From Methanococcoides burtonii DSM 6242 (lineage in GTDB: Archaea > Halobacteriota > Methanosarcinia > Methanosarcinales > Methanosarcinaceae), in NCBI RefSeq assembly GCF_000013725.1, contig NC_007955.1, positions 1,395,579 to 1,459,578 on the forward strand: DNA of 64,000 nt, in the 5' to 3' direction. Under the pieces are notes generated by a model that was not told where the DNA came from, made no database searches, and saw nothing but the letters and a program-made list of their open reading frames with translations. Shown here in pieces: positions 17,759 to 27,429 of this stretch; positions within the stretch are counted from its first letter, which is position 1, and each line of letters begins with the position of its first letter. The position numbers were made by a program, and so were the translations under genes.

Positions 17759-19126
17759 TTATTTTGAAAGATAGTTGTTGATGGTATCAGCTGCCAGCTT
17801 GCCTGCACCCATTGCACTGATAACGGTTGCTGCACCGGTCACTGCATCACCGCCGGCACAAACGCCTTCAATGGAGGACATACCGGACTCATCTACGACA
17901 ATTGTACCCCATGGCGTAACCTCGAGACCTTTTGAACCATCGAAAATGATGGGGTTCGGTGAAGTACCTATGGCCATTATAACAATATCAGCATCGACTA
18001 TGTGCTCAGAGCCTTCTACGACCTCAGGCCGCCTGCGTCCTGAATCATCGGGTTCTCCAAGTTCCATCTTAATACATTCAACGCCATTGACAGACATGTT
18101 CTCGCCTTCGATGATACGCACAGGATTGGTCAGTAATCGGAACACAATACCTTCTTCCTTTGCATGCTCGATCTCCTCGCGCCTTGCAGGAAGTTCCTCA
18201 TCGCTGCGCCTGTAAACAATGCTGACCTCATCTGCACCAAGTCTTAAAGCACTGCGTGCAGCATCCATTGCCACATTCCCGCCACCTACGACAATAACGT
18301 TGCTGCCTCGCTTTATTGGAGTGTCGAAATCATTATTGTATGCCTTCATCAGGTTCACACGCGTAAGGAACTCATTGGCAGAATAGACACCATTGAGGTT
18401 CTCACCCTCGATACCCATGAACTTTGGCAGACCTGCACCGGTTCCGAGGAAGACCGCATCGAATCTGTCAGTTAGCTGGTCAAGGGTCAGTATGCGACCG
18501 ATAACGTAATCCATTTTGATATCAGCACCGAGCTTACGAATATGATCCACCTCTTCCTTCACAATTGCCTTTGGAAGTCTGAACTCAGGAATACCATAGA
18601 CAAGTACACCACCTGCCTCATGCAGGGCTTCGAATATTGTAACTGAATGACCTGCCTTTGCAAGGTCAGAAGCTGCTGTCAGACCTGCAGGACCTGAACC
18701 GACTATTGCCACGGTCTTACCGGTAGATTGTGCTACAACAGGGTCCTTTACACCAACTTTTCGCTCAATATCTGCGCAGATCCTTTCAAGGCGACCAATG
18801 GCAATTGGTTCGCTTTTCTTTCCGAGGATACAAAGTTTCTCACACTGCTCTTCCTGAGGGCATACACGACCGCATACAGCAGGAAGAATATTCGTGGCTT
18901 TTATGATATTGATAGCTTCCTGGAAGTCGCCTTCCTTGATCTTTGAGATAAAGCCTGGAATATCAATGTTCACAGGACAGCCTTCCACACATTTAGGGTT
19001 CTTACACTCAAGGCAGCGCTCTGCTTCAAGGATAGCCTGTTCTTCAGTGTATCCTAAAGCGACCTCATCAAAGTTAGTGATACGATCTTCAGGAGCTTGC
19101 TGTGGCATTTTCGGTCTTATTGACAT
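17759..19126 (-). CDS. gltA: NADPH-dependent glutamate synthase small-subunit-type oxidoreductase (GltA/SudA-like)
   Basis: A 455-residue flavoprotein. The N-terminus carries the 4Fe-4S cysteines (CLECKNPKCVEGCPV and CGRVCPQEEQCEKLC); two dinucleotide-binding motifs follow, VAIVGSGPAGLTAASDLA near 145 (FAD) and VIVVGGGNVAMDAARSA near 285 (NADPH). The family includes homotetrameric glutamate synthase, sulfide dehydrogenase subunit A and NfnB of electron-bifurcating transhydrogenases. Here it follows, with a 10-base overlap, the NfnA/SudB-like flavoprotein, so a two-subunit NADPH:ferredoxin enzyme is a strong alternative to glutamate synthase. I use the ATG at 19126, not the upstream TTG. Confidence 0.9.
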   Translation of the reverse strand: MSIRPKMPQQAPEDRITNFDEVALGYTEEQAILEAERCLECKNPKCVEGCPVNIDIPGFISKIKEGDFQEAINIIKATNILPAVCGRVCPQEEQCEKLCILGKKSEPIAIGRLERICADIERKVGVKDPVVAQSTGKTVAIVGSGPAGLTAASDLAKAGHSVTIFEALHEAGGVLVYGIPEFRLPKAIVKEEVDHIRKLGADIKMDYVIGRILTLDQLTDRFDAVFLGTGAGLPKFMGIEGENLNGVYSANEFLTRVNLMKAYNNDFDTPIKRGSNVIVVGGGNVAMDAARSALRLGADEVSIVYRRSDEELPARREEIEHAKEEGIVFRLLTNPVRIIEGENMSVNGVECIKMELGEPDDSGRRRPEVVEGSEHIVDADIVIMAIGTSPNPIIFDGSKGLEVTPWGTIVVDESGMSSIEGVCAGGDAVTGAATVISAMGAGKLAADTINNYLSK

Positions 19127-19968
19127 TTGCAATCATCCCCACAGCCTTTCTGGGACTTTGTGATAGCATCAGCTTCTTCTTTACGATAAAAGGACAGACG
19201 ACTCATCAACAGATTGAAGTCCACATCCTTTGCGTTGAACTCAGGCCCATCCACACAAGCGAATTTGACCTCACCGCCAACATTGACACGGCAGCCACCG
19301 CACATACCGGTACCATCGACCATTATCGGATTAAGGCTAACGAGTGTCTCAACATCATATGAGGCAGTAACACCTGCAACTGCGCGCATCATAATAGGAG
19401 GACCGATGGCTACGATCCTGTCGATATGTTCATCACCATCAAGAAGTTGCTTGACAAGGTCCGTTACAAAACCATGGTGGCCCTTTGAACCATCATCAGT
19501 CGCTACAAGAACTTCATCACTGGCAGCGATCATCTCATCCTCAAGTATGAGCATGTCCTTATTGCGTGCCCCAATAATGGAAATTACCTTGTTTCCAGCT
19601 GCACGATATTCTTTTGCCTGAGGATAGATAGGAGCGATACCAACACCGCCGCCAACAAGCACAACAGTCCCGAGCTTTTCGATCTCGGACTCTTTGCCAA
19701 GAGGCCCTACAAAATCAAGAAGATCCTCGCCGGCACTCATCTTTGCGAGCTGTTTTGTCGTTTTCCCCATTTCCTGGAAGATAATGGTGACAGACCCTTC
19801 ATCTGCATTGTAGTCTGCGATTGTAAGAGGGATCCTCTCACCGGCTTCATCGATGCGAAGAATAATGAACTGCCCTGCATTTGCAGCCGCAGCCACATCG
19901 GGAGCCTGGATGTTCATCAGGTGCACATCCGGCACCAACTGACGTTTCTCTGTTATTTTGTATGCCAT
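19117..19968 (-). CDS. Ferredoxin-NADP reductase-like flavoprotein (SudB/NfnA family)
   Basis: A 283-residue protein of the dihydroorotate dehydrogenase electron-transfer subunit type. The FAD domain is N-terminal (RIPLTIADYN near 50), the NAD(P) domain starts with VVLVGGGVGIAPIYPQA near 102, and a 2Fe-2S-type cysteine cluster (GTGMCGGCRV, later CVDGPEF) lies near 220-245. The tail GCGDDCKCQ adds further Cys. It precedes the GltA-like gene with a 10-base overlap, the usual pairing in SudBA and NfnAB. It likely moves electrons between NADPH, NADH and ferredoxin in the cytosol. Confidence 0.9.
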   Translation of the reverse strand: MAYKITEKRQLVPDVHLMNIQAPDVAAAANAGQFIILRIDEAGERIPLTIADYNADEGSVTIIFQEMGKTTKQLAKMSAGEDLLDFVGPLGKESEIEKLGTVVLVGGGVGIAPIYPQAKEYRAAGNKVISIIGARNKDMLILEDEMIAASDEVLVATDDGSKGHHGFVTDLVKQLLDGDEHIDRIVAIGPPIMMRAVAGVTASYDVETLVSLNPIMVDGTGMCGGCRVNVGGEVKFACVDGPEFNAKDVDFNLLMSRLSFYRKEEADAITKSQKGCGDDCKCQ

Positions 19969-20172
19969 GTGATCACTTTCATGCTACAGTCGGAAGTAAG
20001 CAGTATTATAATAACGTTTCTCGAAAACTGCTCATTATATATAAAGCTATCTCAAAAACACAAACCCCGAACTGAGAAGCAGTTTTAAGGACCTGAAAGA
20101 AAAAATCAACATGAAATCAAAATGTATTAGAAAAAGATATGTTTACCGGCATTTTCAGCCGGTAAGATTGTA

Positions 20173-20245
20173 CGCCCGAACCGGGATTCGAACCCGAGTC
20201 GGAGCCTCGACAGGGCTCCATGATAGGCCTCTACACTATTCGGAC
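20173..20245 (-). tRNA. tRNA-Asp(GTC)
   Basis: The minus strand folds into a full cloverleaf: acceptor GTCCGAA/TTCGGGC with a T-G pair, a D arm typical of archaeal tRNA-Asp, anticodon stem GAGCC/GGCTC with loop CTGTCGA (anticodon GTC), and T arm TCGGG-TTCGAAT-CCCGG. The discriminator is G and CCA is not encoded. Confidence 0.95.
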
Positions 20246-20324
20246 ATTGCGTTTATTTGCTGTGTGAGCACACCCCTAATACGCTGATAGGCATATAAAC
20301 CTTTCGCGAATTTAGGATGTTAAG

Positions 20325-20433
20325 TCCCGCCTCCCAGACTCGAACCGGGGACATCGCGGTGCCTGCGCGATATGTGCGACAAGTCGCATATTCCATACTA
20401 CAGCCGCGCACTCTACCACTGAGTTAAGGCGGG
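20325..20433 (-). tRNA. tRNA-Tyr(GTA) with a 37-base intron
   Basis: Acceptor CCCGCCT/AGGCGGG with discriminator A, D arm ACTC/GAGT, anticodon stem CGCGG/CCGCG and T arm CCCGG-TTCGAGT-CTGGG. The anticodon loop reads CTGTAG, is interrupted by 37 bases (20361-20397), and closes with A, so the intron sits at the canonical archaeal 37/38 site. The intron can extend the stem to form the bulge-helix-bulge cut by the splicing endonuclease. The C1-G72 pair fits archaeal tRNA-Tyr. Confidence 0.93.
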
Positions 20434-20730
20434 TCATACTGAAATCAGCATAATCCCATCCCACTTGAGTGAGATACAACCCCTCTATAGATATAATAAT
20501 ACTTATTCTTTTCGCCAATCGACCCACAGAGGGGATGCATATGAACATAATGACGATCAAAATGGACAAAGAATAGACCGAAATGTAGAAACCGCATATA
20601 GAGATGTGAAAAAATCGAAGAAAATATTAGAAAATGACAGAAATACCGTAAAAATAAAAAGGATGGGGCAGTTTTGATCGAAAACGGATCTCGCATACAT
20701 CTATGTCCCAATATATAAGATATATCGAAA
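20434..20730. other. 297-base intergenic region between tRNA-Tyr and the SAM synthetase gene
   Basis: AT-rich; it probably holds the tRNA-Tyr promoter on the minus strand (TATTATTATATCTATAG near 20480-20500). The weak reading frames on both strands have no usable start or family resemblance. I see no other feature. Confidence 0.4.
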
Positions 20731-21936
20731 TTAGAAAGTATCAAGTTCGCCTTTAACCACCATATCGGTAATCTTAGTGATATTCTCAAGCCAGTCATCA
20801 ATGACGACTACCGCTTCGGATTGGATGTGAGCAAAGTTAGCACCATCTTCAGGTATTACCTGTGCACTTGCCACAAGTGGCTGATCGATAGGCATTCCGA
20901 TCTGGGAGAGAAGCTTGATATGAACATCGCTTACTTCATCAACAGCACTGACAACATCCCTTGCCATCTGGGTAGAGAGCAAGTTATAGATCTTACCAAT
21001 GTGGTTGATAGGGTTCTTACCGCTTGTTGCTTCCATGCTCATTGGCCTGCTTGGAGTAATAAGACCGTTGCTTCTGTTTCCACGCCCTACTGAACCATCA
21101 TCACCCATTTCAGCAGATGTACCTGTAACGGTAAGGAAAACACAATCACAGCCACCATCGACCTTGTCAGCAGCATTGATGCGGGCTGAAACTGTCCTGT
21201 CGGTGTACTTGGTAGCAAGATCAAGAACGTATTCGGTCATCTCTTCCTTTGCATTTATGTAGTGGTCCATGTCATCGATGTGTCTACCGACCATACCACA
21301 GCATATAGTAAGAGAGATATCATTATTTTCCCTGAGACCCATGACCTTTATGTCTTCCCCAATTCCAGGGATCTTCTTTTTCTTAAGATCCGTCAAAAGC
21401 TGCCTCTCAGTATTGTAAACAACCTGTTCAAGTTCAGAGAAAGGAGCATGACCTACACCGAATGAAGTGTCGTTCGCCATTGGAACATGGTCCCTGGTGA
21501 AAACATCCCTAAGATCAGAAGAGCCTGTACCGAGCTTGCAATCAATGATCATATCACGCTCAAGGTCCATAGCAGGAATTGTATTACGGACATATTCACG
21601 TGCAGCCTGAAGGGCAACTGTCTCTGCAGGGATCTCCATACCATCGAATTCCATGGTAGCCCTCCCCACAAGAAGAGTGTAAATAGGCTTGAGGACCTCA
21701 CCGCCTCCGAACTCAGGACGGGAGCGTCCTGCAACAATCTGAGTCTCATCGGTGTTGTGGTGAAGAATAGCTCCACACTTGTCAATGTATTCTTTACAAA
21801 GAGCACGGCTCACAGCTTCTGCAAGACCGTCGCTGATACTGTCCGGATGACCTACACCCTTTCTTTCAACAAGTTCGGTCTCCTGTTTTTCGATAGGAGT
21901 CTCATGGAGATGTTCCACTTTGATATTTCGGATCAT
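20731..21936 (-). CDS. mat: S-adenosylmethionine synthetase, archaeal type
   Basis: A 401-residue archaeal methionine adenosyltransferase, the form unrelated in close sequence to bacterial MetK. It makes S-adenosylmethionine from ATP and methionine. Family features are the N-terminal [20 protein letters not shown] (residues 25-44), [21 protein letters not shown] near 60-80, and [20 protein letters not shown] near 285-304. The length is normal. GAGGC lies 9 bases before the ATG, and a TATATATAA box near 22022-22033 gives a leader of about 60 bases. Confidence 0.96.
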   Translation of the reverse strand: MIRNIKVEHLHETPIEKQETELVERKGVGHPDSISDGLAEAVSRALCKEYIDKCGAILHHNTDETQIVAGRSRPEFGGGEVLKPIYTLLVGRATMEFDGMEIPAETVALQAAREYVRNTIPAMDLERDMIIDCKLGTGSSDLRDVFTRDHVPMANDTSFGVGHAPFSELEQVVYNTERQLLTDLKKKKIPGIGEDIKVMGLRENNDISLTICCGMVGRHIDDMDHYINAKEEMTEYVLDLATKYTDRTVSARINAADKVDGGCDCVFLTVTGTSAEMGDDGSVGRGNRSNGLITPSRPMSMEATSGKNPINHIGKIYNLLSTQMARDVVSAVDEVSDVHIKLLSQIGMPIDQPLVASAQVIPEDGANFAHIQSEAVVVIDDWLENITKITDMVVKGELDTF

Positions 21937-22021
21937 ATTTAGCCTCTTTTTAAAAATTTCAATAAATCAGATAGAAATGTGAAAACCACATGTCAGTTGG
22001 ATTTAGTGTATAAGATGAACA

Positions 22022-22033
22022 ATTTATATATAA
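22022..22033 (-). promoter_or_regulatory. TATA box of the SAM synthetase gene
   Basis: On the minus strand the sequence ATTATATATAAA stands about 90 bases upstream of the start codon, the strongest TATA-like match in this 296-base divergent region with hisG. Confidence 0.45.
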
Positions 22034-22133
22034 TCATTACTACCCACGTGCGCATTAATAACCTCAGGTAATAATAAAAAGTAATAAAAAGAAAAAGAGA
22101 TAATGTCAATAGTCTCAATGCTACCATGCAATA

Positions 22134-22142
22134 CTTATAAAG
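22134..22142 (+). promoter_or_regulatory. TATA box of the hisGAB operon
   Basis: CTTATAAAG lies about 95 bases upstream of the hisG ATG and resembles the archaeal consensus, implying a leader of roughly 65-70 bases. Nothing attenuator-like was seen in that leader. Confidence 0.45.
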
Positions 22143-22232
22143 GATAAATGTGTTTCAAGACATAGACCCAAGAACAGTTCTATAATAAATAGAACAAATA
22201 CAACTAAACCCGTTCTGTGAGAAGGACTTCAT

Positions 22233-23087
22233 ATGATACGTATTGCAATACCTAACAAAGGAAGATTACACGAGCCCACCATACAGATGTTCAAGGAAGC
22301 AGGACTTCCCGTACTTGGAGGTTCCAACAGAAAGCTGTTTGCAAAAACAAACGATCCGGAGATCACATTCCTGTTCGCAAGAGCAGCAGACATTCCGGAA
22401 TATGTCCAGGATGGAGCAGCAGATGTCGGCATCACCGGACTGGACCTTATCTCTGAGACCGAATCAGATGTTGAGATGCTCCTTGACCTAAAATATGGAG
22501 GAGCAGACCTTGTACTTGCAGTACCTGAAGAATCAGATATCTCATCGGCAAATGACCTTGATGGAATGCGTGTGGCAACTGAGTTCCCCGGCATCACTGC
22601 AAGGTATTTCAAGGATCTCGGGATAAAAATTGATGTAGTAAAGGTCAGCGGTGCATGTGAAATGACACCACATGTCGGCATTGCAGATGCCATTGTGGAC
22701 ATATCCAGTTCAGGAACGACCCTTGTAATGAACCATCTCAAGGTCATCGAAAAGGTATTCTCATCATCCATATATCTGATCGCAAATCACGAAACCGCAA
22801 AAACGGAAGAGAAGATAGAACACATCAAAACAGCCCTTGAGAGCGTAATGCATGCCAAAGCAAAGCGATATCTGATGATGAACGCTCCAATCACAGTGGT
22901 CGATGATTTAAAGGAAGTACTTCCCGGACTTGCCGGACCAACTATAATGAAAGTCGAATCCAAGGAAGATATCGTGGCAGTACATGCCGTCGTGGACGCA
23001 GACATCATCTTTGCCACTATTACAAAGCTTAAAGCTGCAGGTGCTTTTGACATACTTGTGATGCCTATCGAAAGAATGATACCCTAA
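22233..23087 (+). CDS. hisG: ATP phosphoribosyltransferase HisG (long form)
   Basis: A 284-residue long-form HisG, the first enzyme of histidine synthesis, joining ATP and PRPP. The N-terminus IRIAIPNKGRLHEPT, the segment DVGITGLDLISE (near 70) and the PRPP-binding VDISSSGTTLVMNHL (near 155-170) match the family. The last 75 residues or so form the regulatory ACT-like domain that binds histidine, so HisZ is not needed. AGAAGGA precedes the ATG. It leads an operon with hisA (10-base gap) and hisB. Confidence 0.97.
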   Translation: MIRIAIPNKGRLHEPTIQMFKEAGLPVLGGSNRKLFAKTNDPEITFLFARAADIPEYVQDGAADVGITGLDLISETESDVEMLLDLKYGGADLVLAVPEESDISSANDLDGMRVATEFPGITARYFKDLGIKIDVVKVSGACEMTPHVGIADAIVDISSSGTTLVMNHLKVIEKVFSSSIYLIANHETAKTEEKIEHIKTALESVMHAKAKRYLMMNAPITVVDDLKEVLPGLAGPTIMKVESKEDIVAVHAVVDADIIFATITKLKAAGAFDILVMPIERMIP

Positions 23088-23097
23088 AGGTGACAAG

Positions 23098-23838
23098 ATG
23101 AGCTTTGAAGTGATACCAGCAGTTGATATGAAAGGCGGCAAATGTGTGCAGCTCGTCCAAGGCGTGCCCGGAAGCGAGATGATATCCCTCGATGACCCCG
23201 TTGAAGTCGCCCTTGACTGGGTTTCCCAGGGTGCAAGAACACTACATCTTATCGATCTTGATGGTGCGATAGAAGGGAACAGAACAAATGCACCTATTAT
23301 AAAAAAGATCGTCGAAAAATGCAAACCACAGGGAATATACATCCAGGTAGGTGGAGGAATACGCTCCTTCGAAGATGCTGCAACCTTACTCGATATTGGT
23401 ATTGACAAAGTAATTCTTAGTACAGCTGCGTTAAAGGATCCCGAACTTATCAAAAAACTCTCCGATGAATTTGGAAGTGAACACATAAATGTTGCACTCG
23501 ATTCAAAGAACGGAAAGATATCCATCGAAGGTTGGACAAAGGAATCAGAACATACAGCAGTTGAGATGGGAAGCCAGTTTGAAGAGAAGGGAGCCGGAAG
23601 CATCCTGTTCACGAACATTGACTCCGAAGGCCTGCTAAATGGAGTAAACCCAAAACCTACAGAAGAACTTGTCAATGCTGTCACCATACCTGTTATTGCA
23701 TCTGGTGGCGTAACCACCCTTGAAGATATTGTCACGCTGAAGAACACCGGTGCAGCAGGTGTTGTTGTGGGAAGTGCATTATACAAGAAAAGGTTCACAT
23801 TGACGGAAGCAATAAATATAATCAGTGATAAAAATTGA
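23098..23838 (+). CDS. hisA: HisA, ProFAR isomerase
   Basis: A 246-residue (beta/alpha)8-barrel that isomerises the fourth histidine-pathway intermediate. The first strand [18 protein letters not shown] carries the catalytic Asp (residue 10), and [12 protein letters not shown] and the phosphate motifs [10 protein letters not shown] and [10 protein letters not shown] are present. The second catalytic Asp lies in FTNIDSEG near 175. AAGGTGAC precedes the ATG. It overlaps neither neighbour but is clearly in the same operon. Confidence 0.96.
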   Translation: MSFEVIPAVDMKGGKCVQLVQGVPGSEMISLDDPVEVALDWVSQGARTLHLIDLDGAIEGNRTNAPIIKKIVEKCKPQGIYIQVGGGIRSFEDAATLLDIGIDKVILSTAALKDPELIKKLSDEFGSEHINVALDSKNGKISIEGWTKESEHTAVEMGSQFEEKGAGSILFTNIDSEGLLNGVNPKPTEELVNAVTIPVIASGGVTTLEDIVTLKNTGAAGVVVGSALYKKRFTLTEAINIISDKN

Positions 23839-23864
23839 TTATCGAAATCGGCCAGAGGAAAAGT

Positions 23865-24440
23865 ATGAGAAACGCAAAGATCACACGTAAGACAAAAGAG
23901 ACGGACATCCAGATGGAACTCGAGCTGGATGGCACCGGTTCATCCAACATTGATACCGGAATAGGATTTTTTGACCATATGCTGACCTCTTTTGCCAAAC
24001 ACGGAAATTTAGATCTGATCATCGAAGCCACCGGTGACCTGATCGTTGATGAACATCACCTGATAGAGGACACTGCAATAGTTCTTGGTCAGGCGCTCTC
24101 TGAAGCACTCGGAGATAAGGACGGAATTGCCAGATTCGGAGATGCACGTATCCCAATGGATGAGGCGCTTGCAGATGTGGTCCTGGACCTGGGAGGAAGA
24201 ACCTATCTCGTAATGAAGGCTGAGTTCGAAGCTCCAAGAGTTGGTGAAATGAACACTCAACTTGTGAGACATTTCTTTGAATCCCTCACAGACAATTCAA
24301 AGATGAACCTGCACATAGCTGTCACAGGTTACAATGACCACCACAAGATAGAGGCCCTTTTCAAGGCATTTGCATACGCCCTCCGCCGTGCTGTTAAAAT
24401 AGAAGGCGAAGGCATCAAAAGTACAAAAGGTGTGCTTTAA
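23865..24440 (+). CDS. hisB: Imidazoleglycerol-phosphate dehydratase HisB
   Basis: A 191-residue manganese-dependent dehydratase, monofunctional as in archaea. The repeated His-rich signatures are present: [33 protein letters not shown] and [20 protein letters not shown] use the ATG at 23865, with GAGGAAA upstream, not the in-frame codon ten residues earlier. It ends the hisGAB operon and converges on the MutS-like gene across a shared hairpin. Confidence 0.97.
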   Translation: MRNAKITRKTKETDIQMELELDGTGSSNIDTGIGFFDHMLTSFAKHGNLDLIIEATGDLIVDEHHLIEDTAIVLGQALSEALGDKDGIARFGDARIPMDEALADVVLDLGGRTYLVMKAEFEAPRVGEMNTQLVRHFFESLTDNSKMNLHIAVTGYNDHHKIEALFKAFAYALRRAVKIEGEGIKSTKGVL

Positions 24441-24460
24441 AGCAGCCTAACAAAGCGAAA

Positions 24461-24480
24461 AAGCCGTATTCTTACGGCTT
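24461..24480. terminator. Bidirectional hairpin between hisB and the MutS-like gene
   Basis: A perfect 8-bp dyad, AAGCCGTA-TTCT-TACGGCTT, lies in the 38-base convergent gap and touches the stop codon of the minus-strand gene. On the minus strand it is followed by TTTTTCG; on the plus strand a run of seven T comes 8 bases later. Confidence 0.6.
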
Positions 24481-26599
24481 ACTTGAACTTTTTTTGCAAT
24501 CTTTTATAGAAGTCCTGCTCCAGACCATTTGACTTTCTTGACAAACGCTCGACTATGAGCTCGGGAGTGCTCTTTGCAACATAATTATACCTTGGCGTCC
24601 TTTCAACTATGAGGTTCAGGTCCTTATCAAGCCCGCTTGCTTCGATACCGTCAACTCGTACATTGCATTCAGTGTTCTCAAGGATAAGTTCTGATAAATG
24701 TGACACGAAAATCGACATGCCATTATCATTCTCAGAAAGCACCTCCAGTATTCCCGAAATTATCTTTGCAGAAGCTCCCGGCTCAGTAATGGATTCCAGT
24801 TCATCTGCCAGAACAAGCTTTGGAGAATCGTTTGCAACAACTGAAAAATCAACAAGTGTGGTCTCGAAAGCTCCGGCGTCCAGGGTACCTTTGGATTTTC
24901 CGAAATGATAGAACTCTTCCGCAAGACCTATCTCCATGTTCACCGCAGGAGTTGGGAAGCCCATGTGGGCAAGAATAACGCACTGTGCCACCAATTCAAG
25001 CAGAGAGGTCTTTCCTCCTGAATTGACACCACTCAAAAGGACAACTCGACTGCCATTCCCATCAGGATCATAGGAGGTATTGCCTACCGAATAATCAATA
25101 GGTACGACCGAACCATGCCGAGTTCTTATGAAAAGGTTCGATGCCGACTCGAACGCAATACCAGTCCCTTCAATGAAATCAGGAAGATGAAGGTCGAACT
25201 CCTTTGCAAAGCAACCTATTGAAAAGCCCACATCGAAATCAAGGGCTTCATGAACCATCCTCTGAGCAACATCATGGAACTCCGAGAGTGTCCTCGCAAT
25301 ATTGCATTTGTGCCGAACCTTCAGTTTTTCCACTTGATTTACGATCTGCTGCTTAAAAGAATACAGGCATTCCTGTTTCACTTCAAGAGGATAGGTGATC
25401 TCATCCGAGAAAAAGGAATCAAGGGACAACAGCTCATTCCTTTCAAGCGCAAGGTCCGCCACGATCTTTTCTTTTGCGGTCTTGATAACAGAACTGTAAG
25501 AATGGAACAGCTCTTTTTCGAGCAGGTCCTTTATCTCCATTTTCCCGTTCATTACCTTAAGCATGTCCTGACCACTAAGCGTAAGTTTGCTCTCTTCCAG
25601 ACAGGAATTAAGAGTGACATTGGCAGCAGTAATGGTTTCTGAAACACAATTATCGACATTTCTGGAGATCATCATAAGACGATCGATACGATTATCAGAA
25701 CCCTCCCTGACATCCCCATCCCCATCTATAAGAGAAAGAGTCTGCTTTAATCTTTCAATATCATCGTCCGCAATATCTTCAAGGGAACATATACCTGAAC
25801 AGCGTAATATCTCAACCATTTGGATACAGCATTCAAGCGTATTAAGATTCCTCGCAAAGAAGTAGATCTCCTTCTCCGGCACTATCTGCCACATATTTGC
25901 TTTGCGAATATCAGGAATGAACTCAGGATCAACATCTTCAGGAAGGTCAAAGGCCATGCACTTGTCATCAGCAGCAACAACATGGGAATACCCTCTTGCA
26001 GTATCAACGAACTCCCCCGCACCCTTCACGAACTGGACATCCAGAAGATCCCCGAACATCTGCCGTGCAACTTCATACTGCTTGCTATCGGCAGTCAGAA
26101 TTGCCCTGGACCTAACTTTCGGCGGGTTGCATTTGACATCCAGAGCCTTTACATTGGATAGAAGCGTGATAAGTTCTTCATTGTCACCCAATACGCAAGC
26201 AGTCCTCATATACCCGGCAACATCCTTCCTAATATCCTCGATGAGTGCCTTTTTGCTTGCAGGATAAGGTATGTAGACATGAAGCTTGTCCTTTGCATAT
26301 CTTGTATGTGTGAACTGCTTGATGATATCCAGAAGCCTCTCATAGATATCCGAAGCTTCCTTTGTCTTAAGGAAATCTTCCATACTAACACCTTCGAACT
26401 GTGCACGCACTTCGTGTACAAGAGAAATAGCATATCTTTGCCCTACTCCTTCAACTTCGGAAATACTTGCGATATCACCGCTTAAAATAGCATCCATTGC
26501 CCTATCCTCCCCACCAAAATGCTCCTGAAAGCGTTTCGCCATTTTCTCACCAATACGCGGAATATCCTGTAACCCGTTCATTATATCACCCATCTTCAT
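24479..26599 (-). CDS. MutS-family ATPase with N-terminal helix-hairpin-helix
   Basis: A 706-residue protein. The N-terminus has HhH-like motifs (IPRIGEKMAKRF and VEGVGQRYAISL), the middle holds a coiled lever region, and the C-terminal ATPase has the Walker A VLLSGVNSGGKTSLLELV near 535 and the Walker B LVLADELESITEPG near 610. There is no N-terminal mismatch-reading domain and no Smr nuclease, so it is neither MutS1 nor a full bacterial MutS2 but one of the archaeal MutS-like ATPases. Its start overlaps the stop of the DUF4130 gene (ATGA), coupling it to the radical SAM pair. Role in DNA repair or recombination is inferred. Confidence 0.85.
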   Translation of the reverse strand: MKMGDIMNGLQDIPRIGEKMAKRFQEHFGGEDRAMDAILSGDIASISEVEGVGQRYAISLVHEVRAQFEGVSMEDFLKTKEASDIYERLLDIIKQFTHTRYAKDKLHVYIPYPASKKALIEDIRKDVAGYMRTACVLGDNEELITLLSNVKALDVKCNPPKVRSRAILTADSKQYEVARQMFGDLLDVQFVKGAGEFVDTARGYSHVVAADDKCMAFDLPEDVDPEFIPDIRKANMWQIVPEKEIYFFARNLNTLECCIQMVEILRCSGICSLEDIADDDIERLKQTLSLIDGDGDVREGSDNRIDRLMMISRNVDNCVSETITAANVTLNSCLEESKLTLSGQDMLKVMNGKMEIKDLLEKELFHSYSSVIKTAKEKIVADLALERNELLSLDSFFSDEITYPLEVKQECLYSFKQQIVNQVEKLKVRHKCNIARTLSEFHDVAQRMVHEALDFDVGFSIGCFAKEFDLHLPDFIEGTGIAFESASNLFIRTRHGSVVPIDYSVGNTSYDPDGNGSRVVLLSGVNSGGKTSLLELVAQCVILAHMGFPTPAVNMEIGLAEEFYHFGKSKGTLDAGAFETTLVDFSVVANDSPKLVLADELESITEPGASAKIISGILEVLSENDNGMSIFVSHLSELILENTECNVRVDGIEASGLDKDLNLIVERTPRYNYVAKSTPELIVERLSRKSNGLEQDFYKRLQKKFK

Positions 26600-27429
26600 G
26601 CAAAACTATCAAGGGTACAGCTGGCAATGCCCCTTTCAACCTTATACCGGTCTCTTTTTGCCATCTTGCTTACCGAAGCAGAACTTTTAGGCTGCATTTT
26701 TTTCGCAAGCCCAGGATTTCTCCTTGAATCTATCATCTGGGAATTATAGTAGAGATCCCAGAGTTTATCCACATCATCTGATCTTGATGTTGACCGAAGG
26801 CTTTCCACAAAGGATGCAGTGATCTTTGCAAACCGATCAAGTCCAATAAGATCACCGTTGCCCACCCACGCAGAATCATTTTTAATAACGGCTACAGGAA
26901 CATCTGGATTTTTTCTGACAAGCCACCTGCAGAACATATCAGCAATATCGTGAGGAGTATCAATAACAACAGACAGAATGCCACCTTTAAGCTCCGGACG
27001 TGCGAACATACACAACCTCTCATATGCCTTGCCCACTTCACGCATATAATTATAGTAACGTTTCGCGATCATGTCATTCCCTGAATAGAGTATATCAGAA
27101 TCACCATTGCAGGAAACTAACAATCGCACAAGTCCAGCAGGATCACAACCCTTGTGCCTTAGAAGAAGATCTACGTACCTTAGAGGTTCAGGGTCGAACC
27201 TTGCCATACGAGGTTTACTTTTCCCAAATATCTCCTTAGATAAGGACTCGGACCTATAGGAAGGATCAAACCCTACCATATTGATCTCACCCTCAATACC
27301 TGAAAGATCGAGTTTCCTCTTAAGCTCCCCCACATCGTTAGCAAATATCAGTTCAGAACCAGGATCATCCCTGAAAGCTAAACATGCAAGCAGCACCCCT
27401 TCTACACTTGACCTAAATGCTATTATCAT
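26596..27429 (-). CDS. DUF4130 (SAM-associated) DNA-metabolism protein
   Basis: A 277-residue protein of the DUF4130 family, which in many genomes accompanies the radical SAM protein found just upstream here and is annotated as a probable DNA-metabolism partner. The visible core runs from LRYVDLLLRHKG to the basic C-terminal segment (LWDLYYNSQMIDSRRNPGLAKKMQP). The start is the ATG at 27429: it overlaps the upstream stop (ATGA) and has GGGGGC at good spacing; Met codons further upstream would invade the radical SAM gene. Its own stop overlaps the MutS-like start. Confidence 0.85.
   Translation of the reverse strand: MIIAFRSSVEGVLLACLAFRDDPGSELIFANDVGELKRKLDLSGIEGEINMVGFDPSYRSESLSKEIFGKSKPRMARFDPEPLRYVDLLLRHKGCDPAGLVRLLVSCNGDSDILYSGNDMIAKRYYNYMREVGKAYERLCMFARPELKGGILSVVIDTPHDIADMFCRWLVRKNPDVPVAVIKNDSAWVGNGDLIGLDRFAKITASFVESLRSTSRSDDVDKLWDLYYNSQMIDSRRNPGLAKKMQPKSSASVSKMAKRDRYKVERGIASCTLDSFA

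Noticed and set aside
20538-20609. Plus-strand short frame with two TAG codons that could be read as a pyrrolysine peptide
   Set aside because: It is only about 23 codons long, with low-complexity sequence and no similarity; chance is sufficient.
20465-20677. 70-codon plus-strand frame between tRNA-Tyr and the SAM synthetase gene
   Set aside because: TTG start without ribosome-binding site, and a composition unlike the genuine proteins here.
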